Positions 46,164 through 57,355 of a stretch of DNA of 64,000 bases are shown here, piece after piece. The DNA lies in NCBI GenBank assembly GCA_024752435.1, contig CP103036.1:1674001-1738000 (forward strand). The letters are read 5' to 3'. Position 1 is the first letter of the stretch. Every line of letters begins with the position of its first letter. The position numbers were made by a program, and so were the translations under genes. The notes under the pieces were generated by a model. That model saw only the letters and a program-made list of their open reading frames with translations. It searched no databases and was not told where the DNA came from. Source of the DNA: Allantophomopsis cytisporea (Eukaryota > Ascomycota > Leotiomycetes > Phacidiales > Phacidiaceae).

Positions 46164-47586
46164 AAGAAAGGCGCCCCTTATATACGCTTAAGTAACATTT
46201 GTGAGTCGAGGGAGACAGTTCTGAGCGCTGGCGACTTTGATGTAGAAAACAGAGGTGAACATGACGCGATACAGATCGCGGTATTCTGGATACGCGTTGC
46301 TGTACACGCTGTCATGTGACCAAAATAAATACCTTACAGATAGATCACATCAACCTTCTCAGGTCTATCCAATCGGATTATTGCAATAAATGCAGGAAAC
46401 GGGGAGGTGGATACAGAAATGTAGGACATTGGTCAACATACAAGAATGTTTTGCTGCTCCACAAGCAAAGACTTGAATTATACCCAAAGTCCAATCATTC
46501 CAATCCTCCGCTTCCTGCCAGTGATATAATAATCCACTTTCAAGTCGAGACACATCTTGCCTTTTATAGCATGCTTCTTTCCAAGTACCCGGCATGGAGA
46601 CTTTTCGTGGATTTCGAGCTTACATTAAAAAGTACCAGCATATTCGTCCATCGGAGTTGTCTAGTGGACTTCCCAGTTGTTCAGTGCAAGCCCACATGTA
46701 ATGGATCCCTCTCTTCGTCCAAGATAATCAAGACTCGATGACTATGCCGTGTCTAGTACACCGGAGTTTCCATTAGCACCGGAGAACAGCAACAGCGAGC
46801 CTTGGAATAATACTCGAATCGTACCCCTCACCATCTTGGCAAAATTGTCTTTGCATGGCCGTTGATCGGGCCGCAACCGCTTCCCGAAACAGCCACACCA
46901 TCCGAGGAGGGTTCTCCACACATACACATTTAGAATGCCGCCAACGACTCATGTGCCCTGTCTTCCACTGGAGATATTTAAGAGTCCGAGATATGGATAC
47001 ACTCCGTTGCCTCCAGATTATCATTAGATAATTCGCTGTCATTGCCAAGTCGAAACTTGATTGGGGCGGTAGTATTCTCGGCCAAGGCACCATGGACAAT
47101 CAAAAACCGAGCGGTCAAGTCAACCCCATATTACCAGTCTAGATTTATTTACCTCCAACTACCTGCATGTCACGACACTAAACCCCACGAATAGCCTTGT
47201 CGATCACCCCGCAATATCTACTCTCACCAAATCAGATAATACTTCTTTAGGCTATTACAGCAAAAAATCGACACTCGCATGTCCAAGGTGATCTTTATCA
47301 TGCGCACCAATAAGTAAACCAATAATGAGAACGGAACTCGAGGAATGCTTTTGGAAAAGGTACCAAGACGGAGTGGCAGGTGGGGCAGGTGGGGCAGGCG
47401 GGTGAGCAAGAATTCATGACTGGTTTCTATGGACTGAGATTCGTCTGCTCTTGTGATGCTGTCTGTGCCCTGCATGTACACTTTGTGCGTACCTGAGGGG
47501 TTTACAAAAAAGCTGACTTGCTAACAGATCAACTTGGATCACGGCATTTATGTGTTATTAGACAGAGAGGACCTCTGTTAGAGGTG
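46164..47586. other. Intergenic between srs2 start and the arabinofuranosidase promoter
   Basis: About 1.4 kb. Several short frames are open around 46740-47220 on both strands, but none has a motif or splice structure. Repeated GTGGGGCAGG words at about 47379-47402 match the general CreA-type SYGGRG site (carbon repression) and lie about 280 bases before the GH51 ATG. Confidence 0.4.
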
Positions 47587-47596
47587 TTATAAAAAG
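47587..47596 (+). promoter_or_regulatory. TATA box of the GH51 gene
   Basis: TTATAAAAAG about 85 bases before the arabinofuranosidase ATG, a normal fungal spacing. Confidence 0.55.
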
Positions 47597-47675
47597 AACA
47601 ATGAATTCCGTTAGTTGTGGCGCATCCTGATAGCATATCTTCGAAATCGTGATCGAGTGACAAAAATCTATTAAC

Positions 47676-49846
47676 ATGTTGCTTGCGAACGCTGGCTTGG
47701 CAATCTTCATCGGCGCTGCAGCCGCAGTGACCATTGAGGTTGCAAGTACTGGTGGTATCGATGTATCGCCATTGCAGTATGGGTTAATGTTTGAGGTAAG
47801 CTATATTTTCAAGTCGTGTTGCTCCAAGACTGATAGCAAATAGGATATTAATCACTCCGGCGATGGTGGCATATATGCCGAACTTATCCAAAATCGAGCA
47901 TTCCAAGGAAGCACTGCCAATCCACGAACCACAGAGCCATTTGCAGGAGTAGGAGGAGCTTCTTTAACACTTTCGAAGCTTTCGACTCCCCTATCTTCGG
48001 CGCTTCCATACTCTCTGAATGTAGCTGCTGGAAACTCAAGTGGCAATTCAAGTGGCATAATTGGGTTCTCAAACCCAGGGTATTGGGGAATTGATGTGCA
48101 GCCTCAACTCTACAATGGAAGCTTCTACGTTACCGGCCACTACTCTGGAGGCTTTACAGCTGCTCTTGTAAACGACATCTCTGGTATCACATACGCGAGC
48201 ACGAATATCACAACTAAATCCGTAGCTGGGAATTGGACGCAGGTAGCCTTTACTCTCGAACCTACGAGTGCGGCACCAAACAGTAACAACAGTTTTGTGC
48301 TCACCTTCGACTCTGGTGTTGCCAAATCGTTGGACTTCAATCTCATCAGCCTTTTCCCTCCTACCTATAATGACAGGTATGTATGAGTGCTCTTGAATTT
48401 TGTCGAACGATCCTGATTCAGTCATAGGCCAAACGGCTTGCGGATCGACTTAGTGGAGGCTCTAAAAGATTTAACCCCAAGCTTCTTGAGAATCCCTGGC
48501 GGCAACAACATGTAAGTATCCGATGAATTCTCACGTTGATAATACTAATATTTGTAAAGTGAAGGAAATGCTCCTCCTACTCGTTGGCACTGGAATGAAA
48601 GTATTGGCCCACTGAAAGACCGTCCAGGGTATGACGGAACCTGGGATTACGAAAACACTATGGGACTTGGCTTGGTCGAATACCTCAACGTAAGGTCTGA
48701 CCTATATCTTGCCGAAATATTACTAACATGGTCAGTGGTGTGTGGATCTCGACGTGGAACCTGTTTTCGCTGTCTGGTCTGGTCTTTGGCTTAATGGAAG
48801 CGTCGTCGCGGAGGATGACCTGGGTCCCTATATCGACGATGCACTGAACGAGCTCGAATTCATCCTGGGCAATACATCTACTACATACGGTGCTCTCAGA
48901 GCGTCACTGGGCTATCCTGACCCTTGGGACGTCAAGTATATTGAAATCGGCAATGAAGACAACCTCAACAGTGGATCGTCTTCCTACAGCGCCTATCGAT
49001 TTTCGGCCTTTTATGATGCCATTACCGCCGTCTATCCTGATAAGGTCATTATTGGGTCTACAGTTGATTATGACCCCAAGCCTGGTTCTGCATATGGCGA
49101 TTATCATCAATACACTCGTCCAGATTATTTCGTCCAGCAATACACATATTTCGACAACTTTTCAACGGTTCACAAGACTCTTGTTGGTGAATATGCGGTT
49201 ATTCAGCAAAATAACGGAAATTCAAGTGATGCAGGAAACTGGAGTATGCCATTAGATCTATGGCCTACATGGATTGGCAGTGTGTCTGAAGCAGTCTTTG
49301 AGCTTGGCATGGAAAGAAATGCGGACAAGATTCTTGGAGCCAGTTACGCACCGCTGCTTCAAAATCTAAATAGCTACGAATGGAGCGTAAGTATTTTCTC
49401 TATTGATATCATTAACTATACTAATTTTGATTTAGCCCGATCTCATTTCCTTCACCGCCGATCCATCTCAAGATGTCTTTTCAACTAGCTACCATCAAAT
49501 CAAGCTGTTCTCCAACACTCGCGCTACAACTATCCTCCCATCAACGTCCAACACTACAGCTGGACCATTGTACTGGGTGGCCGGTATTAACAATGTCACA
49601 AACTCATATATATTCAAGGCAGCAGTGTACAATGCTACCGCTGATGTACCAGTGACTGTTTCTTTCGACGGACTGCCTTCGGGTTCAGCTACTCTCACAA
49701 TCTTAACTGCACCAGATGCAGTATCTTCGAATACAATCGGTAGTGATGTTGTAGTCACCACGACTTCAACGGTTACTTCTGAGGGAGGGGGATTTTCTTT
49801 CAGCCTACCGAACTACAGTGTTGCGCTTCTTGTCGCATCTTCATAG
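47676..49846 (+). CDS. Secreted alpha-L-arabinofuranosidase, GH51
   Basis: Six exons: 47676-47795, 47844-48376, 48428-48511, 48560-48689, 48736-49386, 49436-49846; 642 residues, the usual length of fungal GH51 enzymes. The signal peptide is MLLANAGLAIFIGAAAAV. Family blocks: PLQYGLMFEDINHSGDGGIY, then SFLRIPGGNNIEGNAPPTRW, HWNESIGPLKDRPG, and the acid/base Glu363 in KYIEIGNEDNL, with nucleophile Glu441 in LVGEYAVIQ. A C-terminal beta-sandwich follows (about 510-642). GH51 enzymes release arabinose from arabinan and arabinoxylan side chains. Many N-glycosylation sites agree with secretion. All joins are in frame. Confidence 0.93.
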
Positions 49847-50125
49847 GCTTGATGGTTGAATTGTAGCATAGCTTCGAACCACGAAATTTGCCTTGTTTAA
49901 ACAACAAGCTTGCCTTGAAAATCGCTGCCCAATCGTTGTATGTGATTTGACCTAACATGAATATTCATGCATGCTGCGCCAACGCAACTCAGCACAGCCT
50001 TGCCTACACCATGTAATAATTGAGTACCCCGCCCACATGAACTTTGATCACTCTTATCTTTCTTCACTCAAACTTCCTTCTCTAGCTTTACAGATCATAA
50101 ACCTCACATTTCACATCACCTGGAC

Positions 50126-52692
50126 ATGGAAGTTGTCTCTGCGATCACAAGCGTAACTGGTATCATCGGCTTCATCGGCCAAATTGCCAGCGGTTGCAAT
50201 GTCATCAAAAACGCCATTGGCGACATCAAAGATGCTCCTGAGGATATCTGCCGAATCTCGTCGCATGTCGAGTTAGTGAAAGCGACCGCTGGCGATGTTC
50301 TTCAATTACACGAAAGGGTCAAACAATGCGTCGGGCCTGATGACAGTCTTGGCCAGAATGTGAAGCAATGTTTCCAGGCTATAAAGAATTGGAGATCGAA
50401 ATTTTGACATCGGTAACCGTTTTCAAGACGACTGAAGCAAATCAAGATTCGATTTCGTTCAAAAGGAAATCATGGCAGAAAGTTCGCCATCGGTTGAAGT
50501 ACTTGATGAATAAAGATGATATCGAGGAGCTTGTTACCTGGCTAGACCGAACGAAGAGTCAGGTGGTATTAGTCCAGCAGAAGCTAACACTGTATGTTTT
50601 TAGGCTACGTAAGAAGAGGTATGGTTAACTGATTGATTGCAGAATCCTTCAGCTGAAAGAGCATACCATGTTGACAGACATTGGCACCTCCCTGGATGAC
50701 ACGAAAACGACACAACAAAACATCGAGCAAAATACGACCAAAATACTGGCCACAGTTCGGGAGACGAGTAGAAACATAGCTCCTAGTCCATCCGTAGAAA
50801 TCATTACAACAAGCGTGTCAACCGGAGTTCTCGAGAGACTGTTGCCTCATTTCGAAGGTCTTCAAGCAACAGGGGCCCAGCTCCTCGAGAAGTTGGATGC
50901 GCAACAAAGAGTCGAGCTCTCACCCATGTTCCAGCTTGGAGTTATGAATCATATTGATCAGGTCATTGCAATGCAAACATCTCGGTTGCTGCAATCCCAG
51001 ACTGCAACGCATCCAGAATCAAGTGAAACTCCACGGGCAGGAAAACCCTCGAATGTTTTCTTCGAGAACAGGCACGAGAATCAAGAACCTTCCAGGAAAT
51101 TGATAGCAGGGTCGCATAGGATGAGTAACACTTGGATTCCAGTTTCAGCCACCTATAAATCCTTCAAGATACTTGGAATAATCGGGGACATCCAGATTTG
51201 GATCTACAAGTGTACCACAAGTTCAACAATCGGCCTTTTCGAATCATATCGGACAACAATAACGCTCCAGGCTACAATTCCATTGTTGCATCGAGGGTTC
51301 AGAATGACACATGAGAGTCCGAGTGCAAGTTTCATTCGAGGCGGCGATACACAATTGCAGGTTTACGGCATTCACCGTTGGAATAGCCCTTATACCATTG
51401 CATGCAGAAGTGGTGATATCGCAAAGATGCAACAGATGTACAGCGAAGGCAGTGCATCACCCTTGGACTATATGACATTCTGCGGTGAGAATGTTTCGTT
51501 TTATCCATTCCCTTGCAAGGTTATCGATAGTTTCTTCTTTAATCAACCAGACAACTTCCAGCCTGAGCAAGCGCTGGAGTCCCTGAAGTTCTGGCTATCA
51601 ATTGCTCCTAGGAGTTTACCTAGCTCTGTGAGCCGGGTAGTTTGGCCTCTTGTAAGTCACGATATAACAACGAAGGGTAGTTCTTCGAAGAAAGAAGTTC
51701 TCAGACTCTGTTTGGAAAGTTGTTTCGAAGATCCACTAGCTATGATCAATAGGCCGATATATATAGAAACCTCTAGCAGACTTCACGACAATGATTCAGA
51801 ATTCCTGAAAGACCAAGGATTTTATCATCTGGACGAGATTTGCCACGAAACCTCATATTTCCCGGAAATTTTCTTCGAAAGCGTCGTTCAAATATTAAAA
51901 GAGCCGGGCGGACTGTCAACGTACGAGGCGGTGCGGCGCGGGCTGGAATATTTCCCAATCAGAGATGCCTCCCACGTTCAGTTAGAACCAACAGACCTGA
52001 TGCCAGCTATATATGCGATTTTGTTCATCGAATTCGAAAACAAAAATTCAAAACATCTCCAGGGAGAGAATGATAAAAAGCGGTTACGAGACGGTTGCGC
52101 CAACAGAATTTGTCTTCTCATTAAGGATCACTTTAACTTACTTTCTCGTGAGTGGATACGCACCATCCACGATGATTCAAACGACATAATATTTCCAGGA
52201 CGGTACTACACTATCTTGGAATTCGCTAGAGCTACAGAGACTTCTGAAACTCTTTCTCTAGCCCTAGAGAAGGCTCATTACAATGCTCATGATATACTAG
52301 ATACAGAAATGTATCGAGGTGTGCCGGAGCTTTTGAGTGGTGATTTGCAATACAAGACCCGAGAAGAGCGTCGCGAGGAATTCTTGGTTGAGATGTGTGC
52401 AGGAGGGCACTTTCTCAGTGAGGATAGCCTAGACGAGGATAAGCTGGGAGAACTGTCTTTGAGCTTAGGAATTTGGTGGGGGTGGGACAGCGTGCTGGAA
52501 GTCGTCGTGGAAGCCCGAAAATGCTTAGAGAGGAAGAAGAAGATTCCTGGGTCTTGGGCGGAGGACGAAAGTGCGAAGTTAGTGGCGGGCCAGGACTTTA
52601 AAATTCCATGGTGCCGGTGGCTAGGATTTTGCATTCATTATGGTACACACCATGTTCAATGCAAAGACCCAAGAGGACAGTTCATTTGGTAA
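50126..52692 (+). CDS. Fungal STAND-N-terminal/ankyrin-like protein with an apparent frameshift
   Basis: Best model: exon 1 50126-50590, exon 2 50643-52692. The first frame begins MEVVSAITSVTGIIGFIGQI, the fungal N-terminal helical domain common in STAND/NLR-like and ankyrin proteins, and reaches GQNVKQCFQ; the natural continuation YKELEIEILTSVTVFKTTE is in another frame, one base apparently missing near 50378-50380. No intron of workable size explains the switch. After intron 1 (GTATGT...GCAG) a coiled region leads to an unusual central domain and SPYTIACRSGDIAKMQQMYS, an ankyrin-like start, then a divergent C-terminal region. About 840 residues in all. Such proteins often act in fungal nonself recognition; that role here is inference. 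The break may be real or a sequence error. Confidence 0.6.
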
Positions 52693-53212
52693 AGTAGTAG
52701 AGGGATCATCTGGAAACGGCAATGTGGCAAGGAATGCTTGGAGTTCTGGAGCATACGAAATATATACAGCATGATGACAGTATCTGTATCAGTGACGGTC
52801 AACCTGACATAATACCATCAGTGCCTGTTTACATCCGATACTTTCTTCCCGATTCTCAATAACGATGATACGACCAGGTTGAGAGTTTGACTGATGTAAG
52901 TTGCATAAAGCCTCACCTTGCGTCTTCAGCTCGTCTTCTGAGGACCTTTCCGAGATTATATAAGCTCTTCGACCTTTCAACTTTTCAGACTGTAGAGAGG
53001 ACGTTCATGCCGCGGACGAGTACTCTTTACGCATTCTTTGCCCAAGTCGAGTTGATGAGGTTCGGTAATCCAATCACAACCCGCAAATATCGGCATCAGC
53101 CCATCACGCCTCAGGCATAGATTCATGACTAAGCATCGCCAACTTCGCAATTGAAGCTCACACGAAATCGAACGACAGCCAACACATCCCGCAAAGCCCA
53201 ATTGATTTCATC

Positions 53213-54026
53213 ATGTTCCTCCAACGCTCAGCCTTCGCTGCCGCCCGTCGCGCTGCGGTCCGCCCAGTTGTTGCCCGCAGCTTCACCTCCTCCATCATCC
53301 GCCGTAAGCTCCGTCAACCACCACCGCCAGTTACCTGATCTAATCTTATACAGGGGATGCCTCCAACGACGGCAAGATCAAGAAGTTCGAGGGTATGCTA
53401 CTTCCGCGCGCAATTGGATATGAGGCTCGGAGTGGAGGGTTCGGGAAACATTTGCTGATCCGGCTCGCGAATTGCAGAGATTAAGACCATGGACGACCTC
53501 CTCCCACCTGGTGCTCCACCTGGAACCATCCCAACCGATCTCGACCAGGCCACCGGTCTTGAGCGTCTCGAAATCCTCGGAAAGATGCAGGGTATCGATG
53601 TCTTCGACATGAAGCCATTGGATGCTTCCCGCAAAGGTATGAGAAGATGGGAAGTGAATTCCAGATATTGGGTCTGATATGAGATAGGTACGATGAAGGA
53701 ACCAATTGTCGTCAAGTCCTTCGGTGATGAGCAGTACGTTGGATGTACTGGTTTCCCAGCTGACTCCCACGTTGTCACCTGGCTCACTGTAAGTTATCCG
53801 GACACGCAATTCGGAGCTGTACTGATATTGATAGACTTCCCGTGACCGCCCCATTGAGCGCTGCCCAGAGTGCGGTAACGTCTACGAGATGGAGTACATT
53901 GGCCCAACTGAGGACCCACACGCTCACGACCACGGACACGGTGCCCACGCTGACCACGATGGTTCCCACAACTACGAGGGTGAGCCAAAGACGTTCGCCG
54001 ACTTCGTCCGCCCAGAGTACAGATAG
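53213..54026 (+). CDS. cox4: Cytochrome c oxidase subunit Cox4 (mammalian Vb type)
   Basis: Five exons: 53213-53303, 53354-53392, 53478-53636, 53688-53788, 53835-54026; 193 residues. The N-terminus MFLQRSAFAAARRAAVRPVV is a clear mitochondrial presequence. The mature part carries TDLDQATGLERLEILGKMQG, EPIVVKSFGDEQYVGCTGFP and the zinc site with Cys in GCTGF, His in DSHVVTW and the CPECG pair. It is a nuclear-coded complex IV subunit facing the matrix. The His/Asp-rich end (HAHDHGHGAHADHDG) is an unusual insert before the family end NYEGEPKTFADFVRPEYR. A short first intron and a 39-base second exon are needed to keep frame. Confidence 0.93.
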
Positions 54027-55359
54027 ATTTGAGCAGGTTTTTGGTGTATAGAGAGGAAGACATCGTAGCATAGTGGTTCAATGAGAAAGTTTTCAGAAAG
54101 GTATGCAGATTTTCGAGAGTTTCATGCTCCATGATCTGCACTTCAATTGAGTTTGCCTTTGATTATTGTCGAATCCGGGAGCTTCGGATATAGCATATAC
54201 CTCGAATGCTTTTCTCACCAAGAGTTACACAAGACAACCTCATTCTGAAGTCAAGGAGTAAGGTCAAAGCGCGCCTCACTGGCGGTATTGGCATCCGGAG
54301 AACTGGTAGACGATCTTGAGCGTAACGACTTCAGGGAGCGCAAGGCTAATCTAAAGATTACTCATGCAGCGAGAAGGAATATGCAGGAACTTCCAGCGGT
54401 AAAAGCAGAATCTCATTTTGTCCGTTTCTCATATTATGAAGTTAGTGTGAGAAAGACGTCATTGGCTCACGACGTTTCTTGAGTCAAATATTGGTCTGAC
54501 AAGCAAGTACATGCTCTTTTGACGATTTACACAAAGTCCTTCAGCATATGCAATCAATCCAATTGCCATTCCCTTTTCGTCATCAATCTCGATCTTGTAT
54601 CATACGCCACAATTCTAATGCTAGCATATAATTACAAGCAGGGTTTCCTGATATGTCTAATGTTACCAGGGCATCATCTCCAAGTCGGCTCGCTAGAACT
54701 TCAACCGAACCCCGCACAGTGTCAAGAACCAATAGACACATGTGTATCATTGTCATCCTAGGCGTTCTCTCCATGTGTCTTTACGCAATATTACCTTATT
54801 TTTCACAAGTCAGATCTAGTATCTGATCTGCGACTCCGCAAACCACAAAGCTATCCTCGCTGGTCCGTTCACACCACAATGCACACGCTGTGTACCTGTG
54901 ATGGCTGCATCCTCTACCCAAGCTGGCTTGATAGTTGGTGGGAATACGGACTTCGATTGTAGGTGACGTTTAGAGTCTATGCAAGTAATGTTAGGAACGA
55001 TATTGTGGTAGGTGCATGCGGTGCTGGATCTGGGGATGCTCCCTTTGTCCGCCACGGTCAGGTATCCGAGCGTATATGGATTTCGTTGTCAGGGGCTCCA
55101 GGATCAAGCTGTTGAGATAGTTTGAATGTGGCAAAGTAGGGCCAAGTCCTTTCATGCATTCCAGCTATTTTGCACTCGAATCTTGTGATGTCGACGGACG
55201 AGAGGATACGAGAAATTACGTTATTGAGAAGAGTTTTCACTAAGCCAGGATGATAGTTAACCGGTGGGAAATATCAATTTGCCTGTTAGTTGACTGCATG
55301 CAAGCAATCACGAAATGCAGTATTGAGTGTTGCCGGGAGAATGGAAAGTGAAATCGCAG
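54027..55359. other. Intergenic between cox4 and the acetylesterase gene
   Basis: About 1.3 kb. Small open stretches (54288-54482 +, 54519-54761 +, 55058-55240 -) have no motif or splice support. Nothing recognised. Confidence 0.4.
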
Positions 55360-55360
55360 A

Positions 55361-55369
55361 AGATATATA
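55361..55369 (+). promoter_or_regulatory. TATA box of the acetylesterase gene
   Basis: ATATATAAC about 80 bases upstream of the preferred ATG at 55445. An in-frame ATG at 55379 lies too close to it, which supports the downstream start. Confidence 0.5.
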
Positions 55370-55444
55370 ACACATGTTATGAACATTAGAAGGGGGTCTA
55401 TATCTGAACACAAGTTAATATCACCACAATTACATCACTTGAGA

Positions 55445-56308
55445 ATGCATCGACAAAGCTACCTATGTCACCTCGCGGCTCTCCTCTCCACCATTAACGC
55501 AATCCCCCTTGTCTCCAATAGCACCATCACCAAACCACCCGCCTTCATTCTCGCCGGCGATTCCACAACAGCAGTCCAATCAACAGGCGGCGGTGGTAAG
55601 TTTCCAAACACCCTCACAGCCTCCCTTCCCTCTCAGACGCAAGACCTAACCCTCCCAGGCTGGGGCGTCGGCTTCCTAACCACAACCCTCCACTCGGGCG
55701 CCACAGGAATCGACCTAGGCCACGACGGCGCAACCACAGTCTCCTTCCGCACCGGTGGCGACTGGGCGAACGCCCTGGCGCTAACGAAGAACTACAGCAC
55801 GACGTACACGCCCTTCGTGACCATCCAATTCGGCCACAACGACCAGAAGCCCGCCGCGAATATCAGCCTGGCCGAGTTCGAGGCCAACCTCGTCCAATTC
55901 GCCGCCGACGTAACGGATTTGGGCGTCGGCGCTACGCCGATCATCCTCACGTCGCTGAGTCGGCGCACCTTCAATGACACTGAGATCCCGCCGGCGGTCG
56001 TGGAGGACTTGGCGGATGTGACGGGTGCGGCTATCGCTGCGGCGGAGGGCGCGGGGATTGAGTGGGTTAATTTGAATCGGGAGAGTACGTTGTACCTGAA
56101 TAGTATTGGGGCGGCGGATGCGGCTACTTATAATCTTATTCCGACGGATTTTACGCACTTGAATGGGAACGGGAGTGTTGTCTTTGGAGGCATTGTTGCG
56201 GACTTGCTGGTTGCTGAGGTGCCGGCGCTTTGGGAATGGGTTACTGTTCCTGCGGCGTTGCAGGAGGCGCTAAAGGTCGGGAGGTATTATTGGCCGGGAG
56301 ATGATTAG
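55445..56308 (+). CDS. Secreted rhamnogalacturonan acetylesterase-like SGNH hydrolase (CE12 type)
   Basis: Two exons, 55445-55595 and 55659-56308; 266 residues. The 63-base intron (GTAAGT, branch-like CCTAAC, CCAG) is a multiple of three and has no stop, so the frame stays open if it is kept; splicing gives the expected GGGGWGVGFLTTTL. Signal peptide MHRQSYLCHLAALLSTINA. SGNH blocks: nucleophile Ser40 in AGDSTTAVQ, Gly in the TGGGGWG block, Asn in FGHNDQKP, and Asp214/His217 in DFTHLN. These enzymes remove acetyl groups from rhamnogalacturonan I, opening pectin to depolymerases. The start at 55445 was chosen because the signal peptide begins there. Coding GC is notably high in 55500-56050. 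Confidence 0.9.
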   Translation: MHRQSYLCHLAALLSTINAIPLVSNSTITKPPAFILAGDSTTAVQSTGGGGKFPNTLTASLPSQTQDLTLPGWGVGFLTTTLHSGATGIDLGHDGATTVSFRTGGDWANALALTKNYSTTYTPFVTIQFGHNDQKPAANISLAEFEANLVQFAADVTDLGVGATPIILTSLSRRTFNDTEIPPAVVEDLADVTGAAIAAAEGAGIEWVNLNRESTLYLNSIGAADAATYNLIPTDFTHLNGNGSVVFGGIVADLLVAEVPALWEWVTVPAALQEALKVGRYYWPGDD

Positions 56309-57355
56309 GAGATTATAGGGGGCTTTGAAATGGAATTGGAAGTGGGAATAAGTTCATGACCTTACTGAATTGAATAAGTTCACTCTCTTTCATCACTTGT
56401 ATTTGTGACCTGCAGTCATATTCACACCAATCTGGCTGAAAAGAGCTAAGATCATTCCATCTTTGTGTTTTGAAGGCAAATCAAGCAGCATCCTTCCAAT
56501 TACAAGCTACGATCAACCTTAACTTTCACAAAGAGTTTGCATTTTTAGTAAGGGCACATACTTCTGACGGCGACAGGCTGCATTGACGGTGAGGAGCCTA
56601 TGACGATGACTACAATATAGTTGATGATGATGATGATGAAGCTACATCCTTTTCACAATACATAGACTACACCATGCCAGAACAGACATAATGATTATCT
56701 TTCTGGTGTGAAGCTTCGTGGCGGAAAGAATCGGATAGAGACGGCAGGGGTATTTATATCCGACCGGGGACTGCCTTGAGCTAGAATTGTCTCTTTAGCT
56801 AGGTGTTCGAGGCTGAGAGGGTCTACAGTACGCCTCAGTTGGGACGAACGGTTGATGCTAGTTTTGTGGCATACAATATGGATCTTGCTGTCTTCATAAA
56901 TCGAAGAACATTCAAGCTTGGCGAGCACGAATACGTCTTCATTCTACTAAGGGCATGTATGTGATTCCCCATGAGTATCGGGATGCACTTCACGGTGTTG
57001 GTCTATTTATGGTCAAGATTAAAGGTGTCTTTGACTATGAAGAAAGAGTCTGGATGGACTATTACAGATTCATAGGACGGAGTTTAAAATTATGAGGCAC
57101 ATACATCTATGTCTCTATTGTAACATCATATCTAGCACTCAAGTATATAAGTCAGCATCATAGAGCACACACCACAGTTATCACTAAAAGCAAGCAATCA
57201 CATCGCATCGAATCAAGTCAGTATCCAAAGCATTCCATCTCATTCCACAACTACGCTACAAATAATCGCCCATTCAACCAAATCCCCAACTCCAACTCCT
57301 ATCCCAACCAATATCAATCCATCAAAGCATCACTCATCACATCACTCATCCAAAC
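56309..57355. other. Intergenic with a GAT repeat and an orphan TATA box
   Basis: About 1 kb at the 3' ends of two convergent genes. It contains a GAT microsatellite (56622-56639) and TATATAAG at about 57143-57150 on the plus strand, followed by a pyrimidine-rich tract but no ATG before the end of the Myb-like gene. The short minus-strand frame 56695-56928 has no motif. Confidence 0.45.
56622..56639. repeat. GAT trinucleotide microsatellite
   Basis: About six GAT units in a row in non-coding sequence. Confidence 0.8.

Noticed and set aside
51840..52073. Plus-strand Arg-rich ORF inside the STAND-like gene
   Set aside because: Shadow frame of the long conserved exon.
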